Assembly (NCBI RefSeq): GCF_025602895.1
Contig: NW_026516280.1
Span: 124,001-188,000, forward strand
DNA from: Polychytrium aggregatum
Taxonomy: Eukaryota > Chytridiomycota > Chytridiomycetes > Polychytriales
Length of the DNA stretch: 64,000 nucleotides
Direction: 5' to 3'
Part shown: positions 54,210 through 64,000 of the stretch, piece by piece
How the letters are laid out: every line of letters begins with the position of its first letter
How positions within the stretch are numbered: the first letter of the stretch is position 1
Position numbers and translations under genes: made by a program
Notes under the pieces: model-generated
Seen by the model: only the letters and a program-made list of their open reading frames with translations
Databases searched by the model: none
What the model was told of the DNA's origin: nothing

Positions 54210-57180
54210 TTACAACTTGTCCTCGAGATCGATTTGGTCCAGGGCCTCCTCGATTCGCTTGACGTGCTTGATGACCGAGTGGAAGAACGACACGGTCTCG
54301 TTGGCGGTCTCCTTGCGCTGGCGCTGCTGCGAGAGCTTCTGGGTGCGTTCCTCCAGATCCTTGAGGAACTGGTTCTGGAACTGGTACATGGCCAGACGCA
54401 GGACCCGTCTAAAGGTTTTGGCGATGCGGGTCTTGTTGGTCTCGGCAAAGCGGGTGCGCTCGAGGTGCTCGACCATCTTGGTGCGGACTTGATTCTGGAC
54501 GGTCGCCTTGACGTCCGAAAGGCTGTAGGCGATCAAGCCAACGCCTGTGGGTGGTGGCAAAGCAGGTTAGAATCAGCGAGTCGACAGGCTCAATGCAATG
54601 CTACCCCCGCGTGTGCCGCCGTCGGAGCCAACACATCCCCCGTAGCCAACATCAACAGTCACGTCATCCGATTGCCAACGTCAGCAGAAACGCCACCACG
54701 ACCACCGAGCCCACCCGACACCGACCTGCAACGCCAAGACCCGCAAACAGCAGCTTGGCCAGACTCGGGTTGCCCGCCAGCTTGAGGCCAGCCTTGTATC
54801 CGATCAGGCCACCGAGGGCCATGCCCACGCCGGGCACGTACGACTGGGCAATGTCCAGCTTGTCGCGCAGATCGAAAAAGTCGTCCAGCTCCAGCGGCAG
54901 GGTCTTGATCTTGTCGTCGTTCAGCTCGCCATCAAAGGCACTGGTGACGACGCCAAGATCGATCTTGGGCGGCTGGTCCATGCACTCGGCCGCCAGCTTC
55001 TGGATCTCCTGGATGCAGCTGAGGGCGCTCTTGCTGGCAAACTCCTCAGCCTTCTTGATGCGGTGGGTGGCGAGTTTGTAGATCATGTTGCGCAGGTCGC
55101 GGGCATACTGCCACATATACACGATGCCGTTCCACTCGAGCTCGTCGGTGTAGGACTCGAGGTCCTCGGCGAGGCCAGAGAGCTGCTTCTCGCAGTAGGC
55201 CTCGACCTGGCTGCCGGCGTCCTCGATCACCTTGTCGACGTCGTCAAAGTATTTTTCCTTGATACCCTTCATCATTTCGTACGACGGCAGATTGACGTCC
55301 ATCTCGTGGGCGAGCGAGTTGAAGGTCTCCTCGGCCTGATCGTTGTTGAAGGCCGAGATCTTGCGGACGTCGGCGAGGAGGTTATGCAGGTAGATCTTGG
55401 CCGGTGCCAGTTTGGAGCGCGCACGCTTGTCGAGAATGAAGGATCGGAGGCACTCTTCCAGACGCACAAAGTCGTCCAGGGATGTGTTCTTGTATTTGGC
55501 AGGCTCCGCGACGATCGGTTCATGGACCTTGCCCGAGGCAGCGTCCTCGAGCGCCTTCTGCTTCTCGAGATCGTGTTGCAGGGTCTGGCGGGCACTGACA
55601 AAGTGCACCAGCGACGAGGCGTCGCTGAAGGTGTTGGGGGAGATTTGGCGGATCTGCTCGAGGATTTCGCTTCGGCAGCGCTCGGCCCGACGGATGGTGT
55701 CGAACTTGTTGACGACGATGAAGATGTAGGCCTTTTCCTTGCCGGCGGTCTGCAGGAACTCGCGGCCCTGAGATCCACGATGATGCAGCAAAGGCAAGGC
55801 GATGCCAGATCATACCCACAGGATGTGGAGAGTCGAGGGAGCCGGGCAATCGCAGACGGTGTCCAGAGCAATTGCAGTGCGATCGAAAGGTTATGGAGAG
55901 AAATGGTGCGATTAGTCCCTGAAGCGGCGACTGAAAGGCAGCCCAGCAGCGATCGGTCGTTGCCGAGATGGACTGACTCGGTGTGTCGGAGATGATGCTC
56001 ATCCTGCAGCAGCCGTGCCAGGCAGCTTCCTCCCCAGGCAGCTGCACTCCTCTACACGTACCGAGAGCGTAAAGTGGTTTTCGGCATTAACGACAAAGAC
56101 GACAACGTCAATCTCCTCCTGCTGTGCAAACAGCGCCGTGGTCTTGGTGGTGTCGATGTTGAGGCCGGGCGAGTCGATCAGCGAAATGTCGACGATGCCG
56201 TTGTGGAGCAGGGTGTGGTCCTTGTGCCGGTTGTCGCGGCAGTAGACCTTGAGCAGCTCAAAGTTCTCCTCATTCTCCTCGACAGTGTCGCGCAGATGGC
56301 GAATGTCCAGGCGGGTAAAGGTGGTCGAGTCCAGGCGGTTGTAGCCTTCGGGATCGTGGATGCCGTGGACCTCCTCGATGCCGTCGTTCTGCTCTGCATC
56401 GACGACCTCGCAAAACAGGGCGGTGCAGGGCTGCTGGTCGTCCGGCACGACCTCGCGGCGCAGAACGGCGTTGACAAAGGTGCTCTTGCCGGCGTTGAGA
56501 TCGCCGGTGACCAGCACCTTGGAGCGAGTGTCGGTGATACGGTTGTGGAGCTTTTCGAGATGGGCGAGCGACTCCTTGAACTTGACGTCGAGCAGCTGCG
56601 AGATGAGGGTGATGTCGGCGGTGCTGAGCGAGTCGGGGTTGTACGAGTAATTCTTGAGGTCGAGCTGCAGCACTCGCAGGGGGTCCTTTGGAACCAGGAC
56701 TCGCGAGTGGGAGACCGACGCAGACATGGTCGGGGTCGGCGCCCGCTGCGGGGATGTCGACAGCGAAGGCGAGCCGCTGTCCACGATCATGGACGAGCGT
56801 CGGCTCGTCTCGGTCCTGGCGGGGAGCGAGGCGGTCGGATACCGGACGACATACGGGCTGGTGCTGGGCCGGACCTCCTCCAGAAGGAGCCTGGTCTCCT
56901 GGAGCAGGGACGAGAGCTTGGCCTTCTTCTCGCCGTAGAGCTGGGCCTTGACATGGGCGGCGACGTGATCGGCGTTGGAGGGGGCAGCCATGGAGGCGGT
57001 CAGGTCCACCTGGGTGAAGGACGACGACAGGTCCTTGAGGGAGCTCAGGGCCGAGGAGACGTTGGAGGAGATGGAGCTGGCCAGCGATGCAGTGTCGAAG
57101 AACTTGGAGTCGGCCTTATCGCCGGCATCAACATGGTGCTTGGCGACGGGAGGCTGGGGCAGTTCCGACTGCTGGTTCAT
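54210..57180 (-). CDS. FZO1: Mitofusin, outer-membrane dynamin-like GTPase (FZO1)
   Basis: Drives mitochondrial outer-membrane fusion. Exons 56062-57180, 54726-55767 and 54210-54544 give 831 residues (yeast Fzo1 855). Ser-rich N-terminal region and coiled coil; GTPase motifs G1 GDLNAGKSTFVN, G3 SLIDSPGLN, G4 IVVNKFD; helical HR domains; a Gly/Ala-rich membrane hairpin near residues 680-730 (GVGMALGGLIGYKAGLKLAG, then LLFAGLGVAGVGLIAYSL, created by the exon 2/3 join); and a C-terminal HR2-like coiled coil ending LDQIDLEDKL. The join TLS/GREF restores the family's HFTLS-EF sequence. The ATG at 57180 was chosen because upstream in-frame Mets lead only low-complexity sequence. Confidence 0.93.
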
Positions 57181-57878
57181 TGCGGCAGGGAGAGGACGGC
57201 GGCCTGGCGAGACAGAGACACACGGACAGAGGCAGACAGAGGCAGACGGCAGCAGGCCCGATCGAGGGAGGCCGAGAGCGCAGGCGGGGGAGAGCGACGG
57301 GGATGCGGATGGCGAGCGAGCGCAGGAAAAGGCATGCAAGCGCAGGAGATGGCATGCAAAGGCCGGGCTTGCCCGCAGGACAGGAGGATCGGCGACGCCA
57401 AAGGGCGGCGGGCGCGGAAGAAAAAAATAGCGTGGCTTGACCTTTGTGTGTGTGTGGTTGCGCCGCTGTCTGTGTGGCCGGCTCAAGCTGGCCGAGACGC
57501 CAACACCGCCGTGCGACGCTTGTGTCCGGTTGCACCAATACAGCCAATCAGCGCTCGTGTGTGTGTGTGTCAAGTCCGATTTCGGACAGTCGAGCCGGAT
57601 CGAGCCGTGTGGTTCTGTCTGCAGCGCCACGCTCCGGCATCGCCACGAGATCGACGAGTGCATTCGAGACCACGCTTCCCAACCAACTAAAACGAAGCAA
57701 TGATCAACCAGGACTAGAAACAGTCGCGCGACCAGCCACAGGGGCTGCTGGTACCAGAGATGACAGGCACTGTTCCGGGGTTTCTGGATTGACTGTATAT
57801 TCGCGATCCGCTCCATCCGGTCCGCCCCCATTCGCTATCGCTTTGCAGTGCGTCTGGTCGACTTGATCCATGCTCCGC
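57181..57878. other. 5' region of FZO1 and 3' flank of CFAP141
   Basis: Promoter-like DNA with GTGTGTGT runs near 57441-57453 and 57558-57570. The antisense frames through here extend from the FZO1 antisense and are not genes. Confidence 0.6.
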
Positions 57879-58851
57879 TCAGATGCGGTCGTGGTGGAAG
57901 GAGAGTTTGAGTGTATCCAACTCCTTGAGGTAGCTGTCGGTGCGTCAATGGGTGCAGTCGTCAGAGGTCACATCCACAATCACAGCCTTGGCGCGGCCTC
58001 GCCGTTGATATCGGGGCTCGCATGCACTCTCCTTACTCTTCACGATCGCGCTCCAGCAGCTCGCGCAGCTCAGCTCTGCGGAGATCGATCATTTCCTTGT
58101 TTGCCAACATGATCTCTTCTCGGGTTCTGTTTCGAGTGAGGACGGAGGTGGGAATGCAGGCCGATGCCGCGTGAGCATTTTCGGCATGGAGCTGCAAAAC
58201 ACGGACGAGGAAAGGAGGACCACTCCGTCGCGGATGCTTGAACGGATTTTCTCGCCCAGCGCCATTTGTGCCGATGTTTCCTAATCCCGCCATCCACGAC
58301 GACTTACTCTTCTTGCAGCCGGCGGATATCGCTCTTCCAGGATATCATCATGGCGTTGTCTTGCCACTTGGCGACAAAGGCAATCACTCGCTGCCTGCAT
58401 AGTATTGCAGTGAGCAACAGAGGCAGTGGAAGCAGCTTGTCGCAGACATGGTCGCGTTCGATGCCATCGGCTGCCATCAGGTGTCATTGGCTGCCAGCAC
58501 GACAGAAACTCGCAGAAGCAACCGTGACGAGCACACCCATCGTCGTCGCTGTGCCTGTCGATGTCTCGTCACAAATAGGTCCAGGTTTTGGACAGACCTG
58601 CGGTCAGCTTCTTTCTGATGCGACAAGCGATTTTCTTCCTGGATGGAAATCAGGAGCGGGAAGCAATGTGAGAGAGCAAGAGACTTGTCCGCGTGTTTGG
58701 GTCCATTTCTTTGGTGGCATCGCACTCGACAATGTTGCTTGGTTTCTGCTGGTCAGCTCCAGATTGTTACCTTGACGAGCCGCTCAAAAGCCTGCTCGGC
58801 TCGCTTGCTTGCGCTGCTCTGTGTGCTTCGGGGCTGGGTAGCTGCACTCAT
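57879..58851 (-). CDS. CFAP141: Cilia- and flagella-associated protein CFAP141 (C1orf189 homologue)
   Basis: Small axonemal protein known as a microtubule-doublet component in animals. Four exons (58771-58851, 58308-58390, 58037-58126, 57879-57933) splice in frame to 102 residues; human CFAP141 is 101. The N-terminal QAFERLVK aligns to ESFQKAMG, the centre RVIAFVAKWQDNAMMISWKS to the human RWRN...CLWQM region, and the end RRAELRELLERDREDYLKEL and LKLSFHHDRI to the human C-terminus (ending AFYVERF). No single exon is longer than 90 nt, so the gene is invisible to simple frame scanning. Its presence implies the organism builds motile flagella. The homology is my own reading by eye and should be checked by profile search. 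Confidence 0.75.
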
Positions 58852-59559
58852 TCTGCAAGTATCAAGGCTTCTTGGCGATTCGGGGGGGTTGTAGGGACGA
58901 AGAAGAGGAGGAGTGGGAGTGGGAGGGGGACTGAGGAATTGGATCCTTTGAAGGGTGAGAGGAACAAAGAGAGTGTGTGAGAAAGCGCGAGGGATCCCAG
59001 GTTGGCCTCTTGGATCTTCGCCAATCCTGGGATCGCAAGATTTTCAGAGGCAGCGCTGATTGAACCGTTTCTGGAGAGATTTCTCGATATCAGAATCACG
59101 ACCGAAACAGAATCATGCACATCGCCGCTGGAATCTCCACGCCACTGGGCCCCCTGCGAATGTCAATGCCAGGGCCAATGCAGCTGTATTCGATGGGATG
59201 ACTGAGAGCAGGGCAGTGGATACAGTAGACAAGTGCATGTGTGTGTGGATGTGGATGTGGATGTGGATGTGGATGTGGATGTGGATGTGTACAGGCAGAG
59301 GTTGGAGATCAAGGGAAGCAGAGACGATCCGATAGAGGATACTCGCTAGACAAACAGACATCGTTACAATATACATAGCGTGGGAGAAGGGCAGGGTGCG
59401 CAGGTGTGCGTAATGTGTGTAGGGCGAGAGAGTGGTGAGATTGGACCGTGGAACAGAGGAGTGGGAGACGGTTGAGCGAATGGCGCAGGCACAAAACGCA
59501 GTGCGGGAGAATCACGAGTGCTTGGGGGTCGGGCCATTTCTAGAGGCCAGGAAGAGCCG
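58852..59559. other. Upstream of CFAP141 and 3' flank of the LON/RING gene
   Basis: No gene seen. A (GTGGAT)n microsatellite, six to seven copies, lies at about 59245-59290. Confidence 0.6.
59245..59290. repeat. (GTGGAT)n hexanucleotide microsatellite
   Basis: Tandem GTGGAT units, seven copies with few changes, in intergenic DNA. Confidence 0.95.
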
Positions 59560-62229
59560 TTAGCCGTTGGCGGCCTGTTCGACGCATGCGACAATCATCG
59601 CCAGCCGCTTGAACGGCCGCTGGCAGGTGAGAAGGGTATACTTGATCTGCTGACTGAAGGGCATGATCTGGGTGATCCAAAAGGACAGATCGGCAATCTC
59701 GGAAGGGATTGGGCCATACTGACGGTCAAACTGCGCGAGTTGGCTCGGCGGTAGATACTGCCGCAGGTTCTGCACAAACGTGCGGGTCGTTTCGAGATGC
59801 AGGCGCACGATCTCGGCATCGTTGACATGTGAGGGCTGCCCGCCGTGCGCGCTCGAGTAGTTGCGCATCACCTGGGTCGTGACTGAGGGCGTGCCTGCCT
59901 CGGGCGATTCGCCTGCGATTTCGTCCTCAATGTCCAGGTCATCGAAGCGCTCGATGCGAGCCATGTGGTATCCATCAGGGTGGTTCACGCATTCAAGAAT
60001 ACGAAAGCGGTGGATGCCCGTGACCATGACGACCAGACGGGGCAGCGGTCCTTCTGGGGTTTGCGCCAGGTCAGATCCTTGCACGGGACGACAGTGGAGC
60101 ACGTCAACCAGGGTGCCGACATACGGCCGTGCCGACGGAGGAATGACGCCGAACTTTTTCGTGGTTTCCATCACGCGCTTGATCATGAGCTGAAGATGGG
60201 CGGGAATGGTGAGCGGTTGGGATGAGGAGCACAATACAAATAGCAGGAGTTAGGGCGAGTGCCGGTGCCACCCATTTGGAAATGATTGTGGTGCTGTCCC
60301 TGTTCTTGCCATATGCAGGCCGTGCCCCCATCACAAGTGGTGCGCCGATGAGCAAAATGGCATCGTGGTAGACTTGGCACATAGTGGTGGTGACGGTAAC
60401 ATTGTTACCGCCAGCAGTCTCTGCACTCGCCGAGTCCCGGCTGCATCTCCCAGACACTTACCCGGTACTTGGGCTCGTGGATATGCAGGCCCTGCCCCTC
60501 GCCGGGACAGAGAACCGTACACACAAAGATCGGGATGACTTCCTGTTCCTTCACGGCCTCGTGCGCCATGCGACGGCTCCGGTACTCTTCTGCGTGGTAC
60601 CTCTCCAGGATCTGGGTGAGGATGCTGTTGGACGGGCGGCCAGAAAAGTAGCTCCAGCCGGGCAAGTCGGTGCGGCAGAGCGGGCAGCTGAGGCGGTGGT
60701 CGACGGTCTGCAGCACGCACGACCGGCACCAGGTGTGGCCACATGGCGTCGTGACGGGCTCGAGCAGAGTGTTCATGCACAGCGAGCACTGCAATTCTGC
60801 GAGATCGGGGTCGATCGGCGGCGGCGGCTCCTGACGTGCCGCCAGGGCGGCATGGAGCTGGACTTGGGCTTCTGGGCACATCGGCCATGCCGAGAGATTG
60901 AGCTGCTCGAAGGCAGCCGGCAGAGTGACCGCACCCGTACCATCGCCGGATATTGCAGAGCGAGGCATGGTTTCGGTTGGCGGGGCCAGATTCTGGATTT
61001 CCGTCTTGGCATATCCAAGCGATGTGGGGTCGAACGACGCTGCTGTGTGCATGGACGAGACCTCGGTCCCGGTGGAGGCCAGTAGAGTGCTCTCCGAGTG
61101 TCGGTTGGTGAGATTGGGGGACGGGATGGGATTCTGGGACCGGAACTGCATTTGACTGCCGAGCTCGTTCAGCAGGGCATGGCCCCGGCCGTTAGCTGGG
61201 TTGAGGGCGATGGCCACCTGGATGTCGGCGAGGGCCTCCAGCAGTTGGTTGCGCATCATGTATAGCTGCGCCCGTTTCAGGTACAGGACCTGGAGGAACA
61301 GGCCCTGGGCAATGCATTCGGTGTAGATTTGCAGGAGCTTGAGAGCGGCTCCGGTGTTGGCCATGTCGGCAGGCAGAAAGGGCGATAGCTTCCACGAGGA
61401 GTAGGACAGCGGCAGCTCGGAGGTGTGCTCCGAGCCCGTGGCGGCTTTGTATACGCCGGCTTGTTTTGGATAGAGCTGGTGCAGATACTGATTGACGAGG
61501 ACATCGGGCTTTTCCCGGCGGTAGCAGTGGCGCCGTCCACATTCGGTGCAGGGGCACTGGTAAAACTGGAAGTTGGAGAGCACTTCTGAAGGGCTGGTTG
61601 AGGCGGAGGCTAGTTCCTGGTTGGAGGAAAGCGGTCCCATCCGAGGCGACACCAGGGGTTGGAGTACCGAGTCCGAGTTTGCCGATGGCAGCCAATGGCA
61701 GCCGATGGGAATGGTAGTTCGTTTACATAGGTCCATGATGGTTCACGTTGCCAAGTCGACGGAGAGACGTTCCAGAGGGAGGGAACTGCGGGTTAGCGGG
61801 GCTTACTGGACAATGGCGGTGCGAACTGGTGAGCGATTGGTCGCTCGAGATGGGTTGGTGGCCGAATGGCAGTGGATGTTTGTTGGACTACCAACGGGAC
61901 GAAAAGGAGACATCCCATCCAATGCAACGAGGCCAGTACAACGAGGTCGGTGCAGCGAGGCCGACAGATGGTGCTGATGTCGACCTCGGCCGAGGACGAG
62001 GGGCCTGGCTCCGATGCAGTCGGGGGGAGGGTGCTTCGGCTGCTGGACCCGTGCTTGGGCTGTGGCCAGGACATACCTGATCGCGGATTTCTTGGTGTGG
62101 TAGGCAGGTCAAGCAAATCGAGCGCCCACACGGCAGGGTCAGCGGGTCGCATAGGAGCTCGTTGCAGGCTGGGCAGGTGAAGAGAGGCTGGACGAACGAT
62201 GGAGCCGGCGGCGGCAACTCGGGTTGCAT
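59560..62229 (-). CDS. LONRF-type RING-TPR-RING-LON substrate-binding protein
   Basis: Predicted ubiquitin ligase of the LONRF class. Exons 62077-62229, 60462-61556 and 59560-60189 give 625 residues. The first RING (FTCPACNELLCDPLTLPCGR, ending LTC) is completed across intron 1 by CPCTECGRRHCYRREKPDVL. Helical TPR-like repeats follow (YLKRAQLYMMRNQLLEALAD). The second RING is classical (LQCSLCMNTLLEPVTTPCGH, then CPLCRTDLPG). The LON substrate-binding domain starts before the third exon (IPIFVCTVLCPGEGQGLHIH) and crosses the join at EPKYRLMIKRVMETTKKFG, which matches the human LONRF EPRYRLMIRR segment. The upstream frame to 62670 is probably 5' UTR; the start at 62229 precedes the first RING. 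Confidence 0.88.
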
Positions 62230-64000
62230 TTGGAGAGCGGAAGGCTGGTGCTGGATGGCCTGGGGAAAGGCGAGAGCGACGCAGCGGCCGGGGCTCGGTG
62301 GATGGACAGAGCCTGGGGCGTGGATATATGCAGCGGTCAGATTGAGGGTCCGAGAGTGGTTAAGCGGAGAGGGCGGCCGATAGCGGTAGCAGTCGAGGAC
62401 GATCGACGGCAAGAGACAGCAGAGGACGAGCGACGGCGACAAGAGCAGCGACAGTAACAAAAGCAGAGCGAACAGATGGGCTGGTGGGCAGCGAGGCAGC
62501 GAGCGAGCGAGGACGGCAGCGAGAGACACAAGGCGCTCATGACCAGCAGTTTCGCCGAAGGAGACAACGACTGCCGAGCAGGAGCGATCCAGGGCGAGGA
62601 CGATCCAGAGCGAGGACCTTCCAGAGAGGGCGATCCGGAGAAAGGATTGCCCAAGGCCATTGAGCCGCAATCATAAGCAGCACTAACTCCTGGCGGGTGA
62701 TGTCGTGGGTGGGTTGTGTCGGGGGTTGTGTCGGGAGTTGTGATTCGCACTCGATCGCCAAAGGCTTTTGCGGGGCTGTCTTTGGGCACTCGATCCGCCG
62801 TCGTCGCTCGATGCCGCTGCGATGCCGCTCAGGGCAATGGAAGGCACTGCGTGGGATGCTCGTCCTCTCGCTGGAGACGTACCAGTCCTCTCGCTGGAGA
62901 CGTACCGGTTTTCTCACTTGGATACTTACTCGTCAATGCCTCGCGGCCGCTGCGATTTCACCGGCAGAGTCGTTGCGCCGCCGAAATCGTCCGGTCGGGG
63001 TCGTCGAGTCGAGGAAAGGGGAGGAAATCCGATGGCCAGCAGGGAGAAATCGGTTCGGCGGATGAACCAGCGGATGGTCGTGGGCGGGTGCCCGCAGACT
63101 CGGTATGCTCTGCGGCTCTGTCTTGCAGCATCGGGCCACACAGTGCGGATCGCTCGCTGGCTTGGCTTGGCTGGCTGCTGGGATACCCGCGGCAGATTGA
63201 GGCAGACCGGGAGGGCGAGGGTGAGGGCGAGAGCAGCAGCAGAGACTGACCGATGAAGGACAAACTTATAAACAAGTCGGCCGAGCAGATACTCAAGCAC
63301 AGACGGATCAGCCGGATACGGGTGTTTTGGGCTTGCCTGCCTCGGCCAGCGATGCGCCGCCGGCTCTGCCCTTATCAACTGCTTACCGATGCTTATTCAA
63401 TTGCCGATACTTATCCCGCTGCTTTTGCCTTCTCAGTTGCTGCAACTTGCCAATGCGGAACGCCTTTGGTTTTGTGGCTCGTTCTGCGGAAGAATCCCCT
63501 CGCTCCGGACAAACTCGTCTCGGATGTGTTGCGTTCTGCCGATGGCGGGTCGATGGCGGCGACGTCTTGATGGCGAGAGGACGGAGGGATGTGGCTGCAG
63601 AGCATCCGACCCACAACCGTCGCCACCTGCAGCTGTCTGCATGGGCAACAGGCCCTGCAGATGGCCCTGCAGACGGCCCTGAGGTGCTTGGGAGGGGTGT
63701 TTTGGTGCATGTCCAGGGCGAAGGAGCGGGCGAGCTTTGGGCCCGCTTCGCGGAGAAACCAGCTGAGCGGAAAAAACGCTATGTGTGTGTGTGCATCCCG
63801 TGACCGGGCGAAGGCGCTGACTGCCCGAGCCGCATCCCAGCCAAGAGACACTCTGCATGTGCCGGGGTTGATACGGTTGGTTGGTTGGGCAGGGGTATGG
63901 CCTCGCCAGAGACCAGGCGGCCGGGACACCAGAGTCTGGGAGTGTGTGTGAAGGGAAGGGGACTCAACCCGCCGGAACTGAAACGAGACTCTGGATTGAA
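62230..64000. other. Upstream of the LONRF gene to the window end, no gene accepted
   Basis: About 1.8 kb, GC-rich. Direct repeats occur: GTACCAGTCCTCTCGCTGGAGAC-type at about 62862-62905 and GCCCTGCAGATG/GCCCTGCAGACG at 63650-63680. Open frames on both strands overlap and show no domain or splice-supported continuation. A gene starting just beyond the right edge may use part of this as promoter. Confidence 0.5.

Noticed and set aside
56074-57690. 538-codon plus-strand frame opposite FZO1
   Set aside because: Antisense shadow of the mitofusin GTPase exon; low-complexity Gly/Arg/Val composition and no motif.
58477-58725. Possible extra exon of CFAP141 (Glu/Arg-rich frame)
   Set aside because: Direct joining of exon 1 to the exon at 58390 gives the family length and alignment; including this frame breaks both.

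Overview
This is nuclear DNA of a zoosporic fungus, most likely a chytrid. Genes are split by many short GT-AG introns, intergenic DNA is moderately GC-rich with abundant micro- and minisatellites, and the products are clearly fungal: a trifunctional TRPC, a fungal-type mitofusin, an AA11-like LPMO, and GPI and Thr-rich wall proteins. A ciliary protein (CFAP141) and Fanzor elements point to a flagellated early-diverging lineage. I placed exon boundaries by hand, from splice signals, codon phase and continuity of recognisable domains. Most models close exactly in frame.

Layout. 0.8-5.9 kb (+): tRNA exportin XPOT/LOS1, 13 exons. 7.1-12.1 kb (+): a RasGEF with two N-terminal ubiquitin-fold segments, 12 exons. 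12.1-12.5 kb: Fanzor-family remnant C. 12.7-13.6 kb (-): small membrane protein, poorly resolved. 14.1-17.8 kb (+): disordered nuclear-type protein with a SANT/Myb-like segment and a C-terminal coiled coil. 18.2-18.8 kb: Fanzor-family element B. 19.3-21.7 kb (-): membrane family-2 glycosyltransferase. 23.9-24.9 kb (-): secreted alpha-carbonic anhydrase. 25.8-29.7 kb (-): LSG1 GTPase, 12 exons. 30.5-31.5 kb (+): GPI-anchored secreted protein carrying an apparent one-base frameshift. 31.8-32.8 kb: Fanzor-family element A, the longest copy. 33.1-38.5 kb (-): TRPC, TRP2 and an unknown gene in tandem. 39.9-41.5 kb (+): ALY/REF mRNA export adaptor. 42.1-42.9 kb (+): Pol III subunit C17/CRCP. 43.6-45.4 kb (+): ankyrin-like protein. 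45.7-48.4 kb (-): kinetochore NUF2. 48.9-49.7 kb (-) and 51.6-53.2 kb (+): divergent secreted genes, a Cys/Thr-rich wall protein and an LPMO, sharing a C-terminal six-Cys module. 54.2-57.2 kb (-): mitofusin FZO1. 57.9-58.9 kb (-): CFAP141. 59.6-62.2 kb (-): LONRF-type RING-TPR-RING-LON protein. The remainder is intergenic.

The most interesting system is the Fanzor family (eukaryotic TnpB-like RNA-guided nuclease homologues). Three copies lie within about 21 kb, each in the gap between convergent genes. All are bounded by related terminal inverted repeats that start like Tc1/mariner ends (CAGTC), and copy B is still flanked by TA on both sides. All three lack the N-terminal half of the protein and have different internal deletions. 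The last ~225 bp of coding sequence plus a 3' hairpin are almost identical between A and B, although their upstream portions differ by about 10 percent. This is what one would expect if the 3' end, where the guide RNA of Fanzor/TnpB systems is made, is the selected or recently homogenised part.

Metabolically, the tandem TRP2-TRPC pair puts both anthranilate synthase components, plus the IGPS and PRAI steps, in one 4.4-kb block. The rest are mostly housekeeping genes: tRNA and mRNA export, 60S maturation, Pol III, kinetochore and mitochondrial fusion.
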